A stretch of 60,957 nucleotides of DNA from Azospirillum isscasi (GTDB taxonomy: Bacteria > Pseudomonadota > Alphaproteobacteria > Azospirillales > Azospirillaceae): positions 1 to 60,957 of the forward strand of contig NZ_JAUJFI010000012.1 in assembly GCF_030849505.1 (NCBI RefSeq), given 5' to 3'. A program made the position numbers and the translations under genes. Positions 18,727 through 27,449 of the stretch are shown here, piece by piece. Each line of letters starts with the position of its first letter. Within the stretch, counting starts at the first letter, position 1. Below the pieces are notes generated by a model, which worked only from the letters and a program-made list of their open reading frames with translations, did no database searches and had not been told where the DNA came from.

Positions 18727-19134
18727 ATGACGACCGACATCCGGCTGCGCTTCCTCCACCCTTCCGGCGCCATCGGCCCCGGCAAGGTGTCCTTGCTGGA
18801 GGAGATCGACCGCACCGGCTCCATCTCCGCGGCGGCGCGGGCGCTCGGCATGTCCTTCCGCCGCGCGTGGTTCCTGGTGGAAACCATGAATTCCGCCTTC
18901 CGCGAGCCGGTGGTGCGCACCAACGTCGGTGGACGGGAGGGCGGCGGGACCGGCCTGACCGCCTTCGGGCAGGAGGTGATCGCCCGCTACCGACGCATGG
19001 AGGAGGAGGCCCGCCGCGCCGCCGCCCCGCATCTGGCGTGGCTGGACGAGGCGCTGAAACCGGAGGAGGCGCCCGGGAAAAGCCCCCCGCCCACCGGTCC
19101 AAAGTCCAATGGTCCGGATTCCGACGATCCGTAA
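18727..19134 (+). CDS. ModE-like winged-helix transcriptional regulator
   Basis: This 135-residue DNA-binding protein consists of the ModE/LysR-type winged helix-turn-helix (about 15-85): GKVSLLEEIDRTGSISAAA, then ALGMSFRRAWFLVETMN and the wing GGREGGGTGLTAFGQEVI. It has no molybdate-binding domain; after the helix at about 85-110 a Pro-rich tail of no clear fold follows. Stand-alone ModE N-domains occur widely and their ligands are mostly unknown. It is divergent from the aldehyde dehydrogenase and precedes a cytochrome gene by 57 bases, so control of one or both is plausible. ATG at 18727 chosen; the upstream sequence offers no strong ribosome site. Confidence 0.85.
   Translation: MTTDIRLRFLHPSGAIGPGKVSLLEEIDRTGSISAAARALGMSFRRAWFLVETMNSAFREPVVRTNVGGREGGGTGLTAFGQEVIARYRRMEEEARRAAAPHLAWLDEALKPEEAPGKSPPPTGPKSNGPDSDDP
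19099..19110 (-). promoter_or_regulatory. Repeat of candidate motif before cytochrome c gene
   Basis: Read on the minus strand this is ATTGGACTTTGG, identical over 12 bases to 6237-6248. It lies within the 3' end of the ModE-like gene, about 82 bases upstream of the cytochrome start. It may be coincidence, since it is inside coding DNA. Confidence 0.3.
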
Positions 19135-19191
19135 AGTCTCCGTCGAAGCCGCGACCTTCCGCCGCGGCGAAACGAAGGAGGCTTCCGTTCC

Positions 19192-19575
19192 ATGCGCACC
19201 GCCGCCCGCACCGCTCTTGCCGCCGTCCTCCTCCTCGCCGCCGCTCCCGCCACCGGCTGGGCCGACGGCGACCCGGCGAACGGCGAAAAGCTGTTCCGCC
19301 AGTGCAAGGCCTGCCACACGGTGGAGGCGGGCAAGAACCGCGTCGGCCCCACGCTGCACGGGCTGTTCGGGCGCAAGGCCGGCACGGTGGAGAGCTTCGC
19401 CAACTACTCCGAGGGTCTGAAGGCGTCCGGCATCCAGTGGACCGCGGCGACGCTCGACCCCTATCTCAACAACCCGAAGGCGGTCGTTCCCGACAGCCGC
19501 ATGGCCTTCGCCGGGGTGGCGAAGCCGGAGGACCGCGCCGACCTGATCGCCTATCTGGAGGCCGCGACGAAGTGA
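19192..19575 (+). CDS. Soluble class I cytochrome c (c2/c550 type)
   Basis: This 127-residue exported monohaem cytochrome has the signal MRTAARTALAAVLLLAAAPATGWA, haem motif CKACH, the typical VGPTLHGLFGRKAG segment and the Met axial ligand in SRMAFAGV. It resembles mitochondrial-type cytochrome c and c2 proteins that shuttle electrons to the terminal oxidase. GAAGGAGGC precedes the ATG. Its position after the ModE-like regulator and the aldehyde dehydrogenase suggests it serves the alcohol oxidation chain, but it could equally be a general carrier. Confidence 0.92.
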   Translation: MRTAARTALAAVLLLAAAPATGWADGDPANGEKLFRQCKACHTVEAGKNRVGPTLHGLFGRKAGTVESFANYSEGLKASGIQWTAATLDPYLNNPKAVVPDSRMAFAGVAKPEDRADLIAYLEAATK

Positions 19576-19648
19576 GCCCCGGCGGGACGGGAACCGCGGC
19601 GCCGCCGGCCTGTTGCCCGGTTTCCATTCCCGCAGCCGGAGAACGGCC

Positions 19649-19870
19649 ATGAACGACGACAGCACCGGGGACAAGGGGCCTGTCCGCAAAACCGACATCG
19701 GGCCGCTCTGCGACGAACAGAGCGGCGGCGGCGGGTCCAACCCGGACACGCGCTACCGCGGGATGCCCGGCGGCCATCCGGGCGGTTCCCGCGACGGCGA
19801 TTGCGATCCGGTGTCGCGCGCCGATCCCGATTCCGCCGAGCCCGATTCCGCCGCCCCGGATTCCCCGTAG
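19649..19870 (+). CDS. Small acidic hypothetical protein
   Basis: This possible 73-residue protein begins MNDDSTGDKGPVRKTDIG. It is rich in Gly, Asp, Pro and Ser and has no membrane segment or recognised domain. GGAG lies nine bases before the ATG. The C-terminus repeats a DPDSAEPDSAAPDS pattern. It is probably disordered. It stands alone between the cytochrome and the YqaA-like gene, and only conservation would show whether it is translated. Confidence 0.4.
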   Translation: MNDDSTGDKGPVRKTDIGPLCDEQSGGGGSNPDTRYRGMPGGHPGGSRDGDCDPVSRADPDSAEPDSAAPDSP

Positions 19871-19979
19871 TCCGACGGCGTAGCCTTTCCGGGACCGTCC
19901 CGAATTGGTCGTAGCCGCTGATCCGGTCCCCCGCTAAAACAGGGGCTCCCTCACCGGCACAACACGGGCTGCGACCGGC

Positions 19980-20558
19980 ATGCTGAAGCGCCTTTACGAC
20001 TGGACGATGGCCAAGGCGGCCTCGAAGAACGCCACCACATGGCTGGCCGGGGTTTCCTTCGCGGAAAGCTCCTTCTTCCCGATTCCGCCGGACATCCTGA
20101 TGGTGCCGATGGTGCTCGCCAACCGGCAGGCGGCGTGGCGGATCGCGACGATCTGCACGCTGGCCTCGGTGGTGGGCGGCGTCGCCGGCTACATGATCGG
20201 CTTCTTCCTGTACGAGACCATCGGCCGGGTGGTCATCGACTTCTACCATCTGGACGCCCAGTTCGAGACGCTGCGCCATACCTTCGTCGAATACGGGGCG
20301 GAGATCCTGATCATCAAGGGCATGACGCCCATCCCCTACAAGCTGCTGACCATCACCGCGGGGGTCGCGAAGCTGAACATCTGGGTGTTCATCGGCGCCT
20401 CCATTCTGTCGCGGGCCATCCGCTTCTATCTGGTCGCCGCCCTGCTCTACTGGTTCGGGGAGCCGGTGCGGGCCTTCATCGAAAAGAGGCTGACCCTGGT
20501 CACCACCGCCTTCGCGGTCGCCCTGATCGGCGGCTTCCTGGCGATCAAGCTGATCTGA
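19980..20558 (+). CDS. YqaA/DedA-family membrane protein
   Basis: This 192-residue inner-membrane protein of the SNARE-associated (DedA/YqaA) superfamily has the family signature FAESSFFPIPPDILMVPMVL near residues 28-47 and the re-entrant segment with the conserved GMTPIPYKLLTITAG at about 118-132. Four or so membrane helices follow from the hydrophobicity. DedA relatives move lipid carriers across the membrane; for YqaA the substrate is not known. It is followed by a short-chain dehydrogenase after an 80-base gap. Confidence 0.88.
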   Translation: MLKRLYDWTMAKAASKNATTWLAGVSFAESSFFPIPPDILMVPMVLANRQAAWRIATICTLASVVGGVAGYMIGFFLYETIGRVVIDFYHLDAQFETLRHTFVEYGAEILIIKGMTPIPYKLLTITAGVAKLNIWVFIGASILSRAIRFYLVAALLYWFGEPVRAFIEKRLTLVTTAFAVALIGGFLAIKLI

Positions 20559-20638
20559 TCCGCCTCCCGCCGACGCCGCGACACCCGCCCGCCCTCTCCT
20601 GTTGACGTCCGCAACGGAGCGTCGATGGGAGAGGACGG

Positions 20639-21622
20639 ATGGACAGCGTGCACGGGGCCGTGGTGGTCGTCACCGGCGCGTCGAGCGGGATCGGGCGGGC
20701 CACCGCCCTGGCTTTCGCGCGGGAGGGCGCCCGGCTGGTGCTGGCCGCCCGGCGGGAGGAACTGCTCGGCGAAGTGGCCGGGGAATGCCGGGAACTGGGC
20801 GCCGAGGCCGAGGCGGTGCCGACCGACGTCACCGACGCGGAGGCGGTCCGGCGGCTGGCCGACCGGGCGGTGCAGCGGTTCGGCGGCATCGACGTCTGGG
20901 TGAACAACGCCGGCGTCGGCGCCATTGGGCGCTTCGAGGACACCCCCGTCGAAGCGCACCGCCGGGTCGTCGAGACCAACCTCTTCGGGCCGCTGCACGG
21001 CGCCCACGCCGTCCTTCCGCTGTTCCGGCGGCAGGGCCACGGGGTTCTCATCAACACGGTGTCGGTCGGGGCCTGGGCGCCCGCCCCCTACGCCGCCGCC
21101 TACGCCGCCAGCAAATTCGGGCTGGAGGGGCTTCTGGAAAGCCTGCGGGCGGAGCTGGTGGACGCGCCGGGCATCCATGTCTGCGGCGTCTATCCCTCCT
21201 TCACCGACACGCCGGGCATGTCCCACGGCGCCAACTACACCGGCCATCGGCTGGACCCGGAAAGCCCCTTCTACGACGATCCGCAGGACGTGGCGGAAAC
21301 CATGGTCGCGGTGGCCCTGCGCCCGCGGGCGCAGGCGATGGTCGGCGCGCTAACCCCGCTGACCCGGCTGGGCCACGCGGTGGCGCCGCGGCTGATGGAG
21401 AAGGTCGCCGGCTATGGCGCCCACCGCCATTTCAGCCGGACGCCGCCCGCCCCGACGAGCGACGGCAACCTGTTCGTCCCGGTGGAGCGGGGCCGCGGCG
21501 TGACCGGTGGATTCCGCACCCCGCCGCCCGGCTGGGTGTCGCCGCTGATCGTCGCCGGGGTCGCGGCGGCCGCCGCGGCGGCCTATGCCGGCTACGCCCG
21601 GAGCCGGAACGGACGCCATTGA
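20639..21622 (+). CDS. Short-chain dehydrogenase/reductase with C-terminal membrane anchor
   Basis: This 327-residue NAD(P)-dependent oxidoreductase of the classical SDR type has the cofactor motif TGASSGIG at about 13-20, NNAG near 90, and the active site YAASK (Tyr and Lys) with a preceding Ser in TVSVGAW. After the usual 250-residue catalytic domain there is an extension of about 75 residues ending in a hydrophobic Ala-rich segment SPLIVAGVAAAAAAAYAGYA, so the enzyme is likely membrane-attached. The substrate cannot be told. GGAGAGGACGG precedes the ATG. Confidence 0.9.
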   Translation: MDSVHGAVVVVTGASSGIGRATALAFAREGARLVLAARREELLGEVAGECRELGAEAEAVPTDVTDAEAVRRLADRAVQRFGGIDVWVNNAGVGAIGRFEDTPVEAHRRVVETNLFGPLHGAHAVLPLFRRQGHGVLINTVSVGAWAPAPYAAAYAASKFGLEGLLESLRAELVDAPGIHVCGVYPSFTDTPGMSHGANYTGHRLDPESPFYDDPQDVAETMVAVALRPRAQAMVGALTPLTRLGHAVAPRLMEKVAGYGAHRHFSRTPPAPTSDGNLFVPVERGRGVTGGFRTPPPGWVSPLIVAGVAAAAAAAYAGYARSRNGRH

Positions 21623-21688
21623 GGGCTTTGAGTTCGGGAACGGGTTGGTCCAGAATGCCGGCCCGTTCCCGCAAGCCCCGAGTCCATC

Positions 21689-22567
21689 ATGCCGAAGCCG
21701 GCGACCCCGCGAGGCCGTCCGCCCACCGCCTCCCCTGCCCGCCCGCCGCGTTCCGGCCCGGCCCGCGCCGGCAGAGATCCGCGCCAGGGCGACCCGCGCC
21801 GGGACGAGCCGCGGGAGGAGCCGGGAAAGCTGTTCCGCGTCGCCGGCCTGTCCGCCGTCTCCGCCCTGTTCGCCCACGACGCGGCGCGCGTGGAACGCCT
21901 GTTCTTCGAGGAACGGCTGAAGGCCAGGACCGGCGATTTCTGCAAGGCCATGGCCGCGGCGCGCAAGCCCTACCGCATGGTGGAGGCCGACGAGCTGGCC
22001 AAGGTCGCCGGAACGGTCCTGCACGGCGGCGTGGTCGCGCTGATCGCGCCGCGCCCGGTGCCGGCCTTCGACGTCGAGGCGGCCAAGCGCTGGGCGGCGG
22101 ACGGGCAACCGCTGCTGATCCTCGACGGGGTCGGCAACCCGCACAATCTGGGCGCCATCCTGCGCACCGCCGCATTTTTCGGCCTGCGGCGCGTCGTGGT
22201 GTCGGACCATCCCGGGCAGGCCCTGCCGTCGGAATCCGCCTACCGCGTGGCCGAAGGCGGCTTCGAGTGGGTGGAGCTGTACCGGGCCGCCGCCCTGCCG
22301 GCGGTGCTGAAGCGGCTGCGCGGCTGCTACCGGGTGGCCGGGACGGCGCTGGGCCAGGGCCGGGCGGTGGTGAGCGACCCGGCGGTCCTCGCCAGGGGCG
22401 AGCGGCCCGCCGCCGTCGTGCTGGGCAACGAGGAGGACGGGCTTCCCCCCGCCACCCTCGCCGCCTGCGAGGACATCCTGACCCTGCCCGGCACGGGCCG
22501 CATCCAGTCACTGAACGTCGCGGCGACCGCGGCCATCCTCATCCACGCCCTGGCGAAGCCGGCCTGA
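21689..22567 (+). CDS. TrmH/SpoU-family RNA 2'-O-methyltransferase
   Basis: This 292-residue SPOUT methyltransferase carries the three family motifs: NPHNLGAILRTAAFFG, VVLGNEEDGLPP and the C-terminal IQSLNVAATAAIL, which form the knotted S-adenosylmethionine site. The N-terminal 50 residues are Pro/Arg/Gly-rich and probably disordered; a substrate-binding domain (about 50-105) follows, with FAHDAARVERLFFEERL. RlmB and TrmH are relatives, but the target RNA and base cannot be assigned. The stop codon lies within a 17-bp tandem repeat. Confidence 0.9.
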   Translation: MPKPATPRGRPPTASPARPPRSGPARAGRDPRQGDPRRDEPREEPGKLFRVAGLSAVSALFAHDAARVERLFFEERLKARTGDFCKAMAAARKPYRMVEADELAKVAGTVLHGGVVALIAPRPVPAFDVEAAKRWAADGQPLLILDGVGNPHNLGAILRTAAFFGLRRVVVSDHPGQALPSESAYRVAEGGFEWVELYRAAALPAVLKRLRGCYRVAGTALGQGRAVVSDPAVLARGERPAAVVLGNEEDGLPPATLAACEDILTLPGTGRIQSLNVAATAAILIHALAKPA

Positions 22568-22602
22568 GGGCGAAGCCGGCCTGAGGGCGAAGCCGGCCCT
22601 CA
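22552..22602. repeat. 17-bp tandem repeat spanning stop codon
   Basis: The unit GGCGAAGCCGGCCTGAG occurs at 22552-22568 and 22569-22585 and again, diverged at its end, at 22586-22602. It covers the methyltransferase stop and reaches the stop of the convergent gene. CTGAGGGC (22581-22588) and GCCCTCAG (22596-22603) form an 8-bp stem that could terminate both transcripts. Confidence 0.75.
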
Positions 22603-23046
22603 GCTGCCCAGGGCGACGATCAGCACCAGCGCCACCAGGACCAGGGAGGCGACCGGCAGCATGTCCACCCCGCCGCGGTCCCAGGTCGGCGCCCGGCGGG
22701 AGCCGTGATGCGCGCCATGGGCGTGGCCCAGCCCCTCGTCGGCCCAGCCATGTTCGGACGGGCGGGCGCCGGGGGCGGAGACGGCGGGCGCCGCCGGGCT
22801 GGCGATGTCCACCACCCCGGCCCCGCGCTGGTACTCGCCGCCGCCGGCCCGCGGGCGCTTCAGCCGCGCGTCGGTCAGTTCCACCTCGATGCCCGCGGCC
22901 TCCAGTTCCTCGACCAGTTCGGCGACCTCTCCCGGGGTCATCGTCTCCACCGGCACCTCCTGGCCCAACTGCTCGATGCTGAGCCGGTTGCCGTTCTGCC
23001 GCCCTTTGGCCGCCAGGCGCTGGATGGCGGTATCGTCGATCGTCAT
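22600..23046 (-). CDS. Small membrane protein with sigma-70 region 1.1-like domain
   Basis: This is a 148-residue protein. Residues about 8-60 (IQRLAAKGRQNGNRLSIEQL, then a stretch with EELEAAGIEVE) resemble sigma factor region 1.1, which blocks DNA access in free sigma-70. The similarity is by eye. A low-complexity linker with His, Gly and Ala follows, then one C-terminal membrane helix, MLPVASLVLVALVLIVAL. There are no sigma regions 2-4. The start is the ATG at 23046, just after a GGGGAGACG ribosome site. The protein could tether a sigma or polymerase partner to the membrane; this is speculative. Confidence 0.72.
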   Translation of the reverse strand: MTIDDTAIQRLAAKGRQNGNRLSIEQLGQEVPVETMTPGEVAELVEELEAAGIEVELTDARLKRPRAGGGEYQRGAGVVDIASPAAPAVSAPGARPSEHGWADEGLGHAHGAHHGSRRAPTWDRGGVDMLPVASLVLVALVLIVALGS

Positions 23047-23197
23047 GGTTCGTCTCCCCGCGGTTCCACCTTGGACTGAACATTCCTGGGAGTAAACACA
23101 CGGGACCGGAGAAGGCTCCCGCGACGGGCGCCGACTTGCCGGCACGGCGATGCGACCCGACATAGTCCTGAAATCCCACGCCATCGGAGACGCCGAC

Positions 23198-23839
23198 ATG
23201 CTCGGAATGTTCATGCGCAAGCCCCTCGCCCTGCCCAGCGCGGAGGATGCGCTGCCCGGCCGCGGCACGCCGGTTCCCGTGCCGCCCCGCCACCACGTCA
23301 ACGGCAACCCGCTGACCGCGCCCTACCCGGCGGGGCTGGAGGTCGCCGATTTCGGCCTCGGCTGCTTCTGGGGGGCGGAGCGCAAGTTCTGGAAGACGCC
23401 GGGCGTCTGGACGACGATGGTCGGCTACCAGGGCGGCCACACCCCGAATCCGACCTATGAGGAGGTCTGCTCGGGCCGCACCGGCCATGCCGAGGTGGTG
23501 CGCGTCGTCTACGACCCCGCCAAGGTGGGGTTCGAGGATCTGCTCCGGGTCTTCTGGGAGGCGCACGACCCGACCCAGGGGATGCGCCAGGGCAACGACG
23601 TGGGCACCCAGTACCGTTCCACCATCTACACCCACAGCGAGGCCCAGCGTGCCGCCGCCGCGGCCAGCCGCGAGTCCTACCAGGCCCGCCTGGAGCAGGC
23701 CGGCTTCGGCCCGGTGACGACGGAGATCCGCGAGGCCCCGCCCTTCTACTACGCCGAGGATTATCACCAGCAGTATCTGTCCAAGAATCCCGCCGGCTAT
23801 TGCGGGCTGGGCGGAACCGGGGTGACCTGCGCGGCGTGA
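23198..23839 (+). CDS. msrA: Peptide methionine-(S)-S-oxide reductase MsrA
   Basis: This 213-residue enzyme reduces methionine-S-sulfoxide in proteins. The active-site motif GCFWG is at about 57-61, followed by the conserved [20 protein letters not shown] and [12 protein letters not shown], then GTQYRS. The C-terminal [12 protein letters not shown] holds two more Cys residues that can resolve the sulfenic acid through thioredoxin. The ATG at 23198 has GGAG upstream; an ATG at 23150 lacks one. The coding stands alone and is convergent with nothing. A palindromic repeat follows 27 bases after the stop. Confidence 0.95.
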   Translation: MLGMFMRKPLALPSAEDALPGRGTPVPVPPRHHVNGNPLTAPYPAGLEVADFGLGCFWGAERKFWKTPGVWTTMVGYQGGHTPNPTYEEVCSGRTGHAEVVRVVYDPAKVGFEDLLRVFWEAHDPTQGMRQGNDVGTQYRSTIYTHSEAQRAAAAASRESYQARLEQAGFGPVTTEIREAPPFYYAEDYHQQYLSKNPAGYCGLGGTGVTCAA

Positions 23840-23865
23840 TGCGTTCCTCCGGTGCGGGGGGAGAA

Positions 23866-23944
23866 ACCACAGAGACACGGAGACACAGAGAGCCGACCGA
23901 CGGCGCTCCGATCCTCCTGTCTCTGTGCCTCCGTGCCTCTGTGG
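23866..23944. repeat. Intergenic palindromic repeat, diverged copy
   Basis: Two arms of about 26 bases, beginning ACCACAGAGACACGGAGACA on the left and ending GTGGT on the right, pair with two mismatches around a loop of about 25 bases. The mismatches would be G-U wobbles in minus-strand RNA. The same sequence family forms a perfect 27-bp palindrome at 40360-40425. Confidence 0.8.
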
Positions 23945-24132
23945 TAAAAACCCGGCACGCGCAGCCCTGGCGCCCTCACTGCGGCATCCGGGCGACAGGG
24001 TTAAGCCGGCTTGAACGGGGCGGTCCCTTGCGGTTGCGCCTGCCCGTCCCTTCCGGGTATGGTTCCGGCGGTCCATGAAAGCTCCAGGGGGTAGCCCCGC
24101 GGGGCGCCGCCCGAGAATTCCGCGCCCAATCC

Positions 24133-24864
24133 ATGATCAAGGAAAGAACCGAGCTGGCGACGCCGCACCTGAGCGGCCTGCTTGACTTCTGGCTCACCAA
24201 ATGCGTCGGCGGGAAGCCGCCGGTGTCCAGCACCATCGCCCCGGCCGACCTGCGGCCGTGGAAAGACAATATTGTGATTTTCGAGGTCATCGGCGACGAC
24301 GACTTCGTTTATTCCTATTACGGCCAGTCGCTTGCCGCCGCTTTCGGGCATTCGCGCCTGGGCGCCACGCTGGACGATCTGCCGGAGGAGCAGCGGGCCA
24401 TCCTGCGCCCCGAATACGCCTCGCTCGTGCGCGAACGGCTGCCGGTCGCCCGCGTCTACACCGCCGACTTCAGCGGCGTCATGCGGACCTGGGAACGGCT
24501 GGCCCTGCCGATGTCCAGCGACGGCGAGACCATCGACAAGCTGCTGGTCGCCGCCTACGAACTGCCGCCGGACGAGCCGCCCTGCACCCTCTGCACCCCC
24601 GACGCCGCGGAGGAGGAGGCTGAGATGCCGGCCGGCGAACCGGACACGGAGGACGGGGTGGACGACGGGGCGGGCAGCGGCACGGACAGCGGCACGGACA
24701 GCGGCACGGACAGCGGGGCCGAAACCGAAGCCCTTGCCGACGATGCGGACGAGCACGAACTCGCCGATCCCGAGACCGATCCCGGCACCGAAGACGACAC
24801 CCCCGACGACGCCGAAACCGGCGAGTCCTCCTCCACCGACCAGAAACCGGGAGCCCCGGCATGA
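24133..24864 (+). CDS. PAS_5-type protein with acidic low-complexity tail
   Basis: Residues 5-150 of this 243-residue protein form a PAS_5-like domain common in alphaproteobacteria: [20 protein letters not shown], the core [20 protein letters not shown] and [20 protein letters not shown]. From about 155 the chain becomes disordered and strongly acidic, with a perfect [13 protein letters not shown] repeat. The ligand or role is unknown. Its stop overlaps the ATG of the FtsK-like gene (ATGA), so they are coupled and may work together on DNA transport or its control. The start at 24133 follows a weak site. Confidence 0.75.
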   Translation: MIKERTELATPHLSGLLDFWLTKCVGGKPPVSSTIAPADLRPWKDNIVIFEVIGDDDFVYSYYGQSLAAAFGHSRLGATLDDLPEEQRAILRPEYASLVRERLPVARVYTADFSGVMRTWERLALPMSSDGETIDKLLVAAYELPPDEPPCTLCTPDAAEEEAEMPAGEPDTEDGVDDGAGSGTDSGTDSGTDSGAETEALADDADEHELADPETDPGTEDDTPDDAETGESSSTDQKPGAPA

Positions 24865-26915
24865 CGCCGCGCACGCCCCACCTGACCGCCCCCCCGACCC
24901 AGTCGGGAGTCGTCACCGCCGACGAGTTCAATCTGTGGTGCGCGCTGAACGGGCGCCCCTTCAACCTGATCCCCAACGCGCGCCCGGACGGGCGGCTGCT
25001 GTGGGACGTGGAGGTGCTGCCCGGCACGCCGCGCGCCGGCACGGTCTACTCGACCAACCTCGCCGACGAGTCGCTGGCGGTGGTCGCCGGCTTCGCCTTC
25101 CTGTCCGGCGTCGAGTGGGCCTATGAGGCGCGCGGCCCGGAGGAGGCCGTTCCGGCCATCGCACCCGACGTGCTGGTGGATGCGGAAGACGTCCTCATCC
25201 CCGATGCCGAGGAACTGCCCGGGGAACTGCCTGGGGACGAAGACCCCAAAGAGGCCGCGGCCGACGCTTTCGCCCATGAGGACGACGGGGCGGAGGACGA
25301 CGGCGAGGCGCCCGCCCTGGACGAGGACAATGGGGACGAGGACGACGGGAACGAGGACGACGGGGACGAGCCCGAAGAGGATGCCGGGCCCGCCGGGGAC
25401 GATCCCTACGCGCTGCCCGGCACCGTGCTTCTCCAGAACCCGCCGCCGCGCCCGCCGCAGCAGCATGACGAGACCGTCCTGGCCCGCAACGCGCGGATGC
25501 TGGAGACGGTGCTGAGGAATTTCCGTGTCCGCGGCGAGATCATGGACGTGCGCCCCGGCCCCGTGGTGACGCTCTACGAGTTCGAGCCGGCGCCGGGCAC
25601 CAAATCGGCCACGGTCATCAACCTGACCGACGACATCGCCCGCTCCATGAGCGTGGTCACCGCCCGCATCGCCATCGTGCCGGGCCGCAGCGTGATCGGC
25701 GTCGAACTGCCGAACCCGGTCCGCGAGATGGTCTATCTGCGCGAGATGTTCGATCACGCGGCCTTCAGCGACTCGCAGGCCCATCTCGCCATCGCGCTCG
25801 GCAAGGACATCAGCGGGGAGCCGGTGGTCGCCGACCTCGCCCGCATGCCGCATCTGCTGGTGGCCGGCACGACGGGCTCGGGCAAGTCGGTGGCGATCAA
25901 CACGATGATCCTGTCGCTGCTCTACCGCCTGCCGCCGGAGCGCTGCCGCTTCATCATGGTGGACCCGAAGATGCTGGAGCTGTCGGTCTATGACGGCATC
26001 CCGCATCTGCTGACCCCCGTGGTGACCGACCCGAAAAAGGCGGTGATCGCGCTGCGCTGGGCCGTGCGCGAGATGGAGAGCCGCTACGAGGCGATGTCCA
26101 AGCTCGGCGTGCGCAACATCGAGGGCTACAACGCCCGCATCGCCGAGATGATCGCCAACGGCGAGCCGATGCCCCGCCGCACCGTCCCCGGCGAGGCCGA
26201 GACCGTCTTCGACCTGACCCCGCAGGAACCGACGCCGCTCCCCTACATCGTGGTCATCGTGGACGAGATGGCCGACCTGATGCTGGTGGCGGGCAAGGAG
26301 ATCGAGGCGGCGATCCAGAGGCTTGCCCAGATGGCGCGGGCCGCCGGCATCCACCTGATCATGGCGACCCAGCGCCCCTCGGTGGACGTGATCACCGGCA
26401 CCATCAAGGCCAACTTCCCGACCCGCATCAGCTTCCAGGTCACCTCCAAGATCGACAGCCGCACCATCCTGGGCGAGCAGGGGGCGGAGCAGCTTCTCGG
26501 CCAGGGCGACATGCTCTACATGGCCGGCGGCGGGCGCATCACCCGCGTCCACGGCCCCTTCGTCTCCGATTCGGAGGTCGAGGAGATCGTGCAGTTCATC
26601 AAGTCGCAGGGCGCCCCCAACTACGTCACCGCCATCACCGAGGAGGAGGAGGAGGCGATCGCCGACGACGACGACGACAACGGCGGCGGCAACTCCGGCG
26701 ACGACCTCTACATGCAGGCCGTCAACCTCGTGGTGCGCGAGGGCAAGGTGTCGGTCAGCTTCATCCAGCGCCAGCTTCAGATCGGCTACAACCGCGCCGC
26801 CCGTCTGGTAGAGCGGATGGAGACGGAGCGCGTGGTCGGCCCGGCCAACCACCAGGGCAAGCGCGAGGTGCTGCTGTCCCCCGCCGGCCTGTCGGCCAAG
26901 CGCGCCGGGGTGTAG
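24861..26915 (+). CDS. FtsK/SpoIIIE-type DNA translocase lacking membrane domain
   Basis: This 684-residue protein has a full FtsK motor: an alpha domain ([20 protein letters not shown]), Walker A GTTGSGKS at 336-343, Walker [32 protein letters not shown], and a C-terminal winged-helix gamma domain (about 614-680, [20 protein letters not shown]) that reads polar KOPS-like sequences. The usual four N-terminal membrane helices are missing. Instead residues 1-110 are a globular domain of no clear family, and about 115-185 is a very acidic linker (repeats of [12 protein letters not shown] type). It is either a second soluble FtsK or the cell's only one; the sequence cannot tell. Confidence 0.93.
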   Translation: MTPRTPHLTAPPTQSGVVTADEFNLWCALNGRPFNLIPNARPDGRLLWDVEVLPGTPRAGTVYSTNLADESLAVVAGFAFLSGVEWAYEARGPEEAVPAIAPDVLVDAEDVLIPDAEELPGELPGDEDPKEAAADAFAHEDDGAEDDGEAPALDEDNGDEDDGNEDDGDEPEEDAGPAGDDPYALPGTVLLQNPPPRPPQQHDETVLARNARMLETVLRNFRVRGEIMDVRPGPVVTLYEFEPAPGTKSATVINLTDDIARSMSVVTARIAIVPGRSVIGVELPNPVREMVYLREMFDHAAFSDSQAHLAIALGKDISGEPVVADLARMPHLLVAGTTGSGKSVAINTMILSLLYRLPPERCRFIMVDPKMLELSVYDGIPHLLTPVVTDPKKAVIALRWAVREMESRYEAMSKLGVRNIEGYNARIAEMIANGEPMPRRTVPGEAETVFDLTPQEPTPLPYIVVIVDEMADLMLVAGKEIEAAIQRLAQMARAAGIHLIMATQRPSVDVITGTIKANFPTRISFQVTSKIDSRTILGEQGAEQLLGQGDMLYMAGGGRITRVHGPFVSDSEVEEIVQFIKSQGAPNYVTAITEEEEEAIADDDDDNGGGNSGDDLYMQAVNLVVREGKVSVSFIQRQLQIGYNRAARLVERMETERVVGPANHQGKREVLLSPAGLSAKRAGV

Positions 26916-26944
26916 CACCAGGAGACAGGGCAGGAGGCGGAGCG

Positions 26945-27436
26945 ATGAAAGCGCATTTCGAGCGGTTCGCACGGTACAACCGCTGGGCCAACCGCCGCCT
27001 CTACGCGGTGGCGGCCCAGTTGACGGACGCGCAGTACCGCGAGGACCGGAGCGCTTTCTTCCGCTCGGTGCGGGGCACGCTGAACCATCTTCTGGTGGCC
27101 GACCGCGTGTGGCTCCGCCGCATCGAGGGGAGCGGGCCGCTGCCCTCCGCGCTGGACGAGATCCTGCACGACGGCTTCGACGAGCTGCGCGCCGCCCGCG
27201 AGGCGGAGGACGAGCGCCTCATCCGCGTCGTGGCGGCGCAGGAGGAGGACCGCTTCGGTTCGGACCTCCACTATCACTCCCTGGCCGGGCAAGCCTTCAC
27301 GATGCCCTTTTCGGCGGTCCTGACCCATCTGTTCAACCACCAGACCCACCACCGCGGTCAGGCGCACACGCTGCTGACCCAGTTCGGTCTGGCCGCCCCC
27401 AGCATCGACTTCGCCTATTTCCTGCTGGAGAAATAA
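26945..27436 (+). CDS. DinB-family metalloprotein
   Basis: This 163-residue four-helix DinB/YfiT-like protein has the metal triad His48 (TLNHLLVADR), His132 and His136 (HLFNHQTHHRGQ) in the usual places. These proteins use divalent metal to bind or transfer thiols such as bacillithiol or mycothiol in Gram-positives; the partner in proteobacteria is not known. The ribosome site GGAGGCGGAGCG is good. It begins 29 bases after the FtsK-like gene in the same direction and may share its transcript. Confidence 0.92.
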   Translation: MKAHFERFARYNRWANRRLYAVAAQLTDAQYREDRSAFFRSVRGTLNHLLVADRVWLRRIEGSGPLPSALDEILHDGFDELRAAREAEDERLIRVVAAQEEDRFGSDLHYHSLAGQAFTMPFSAVLTHLFNHQTHHRGQAHTLLTQFGLAAPSIDFAYFLLEK

Positions 27437-27449
27437 CGGCGCCGGACTT

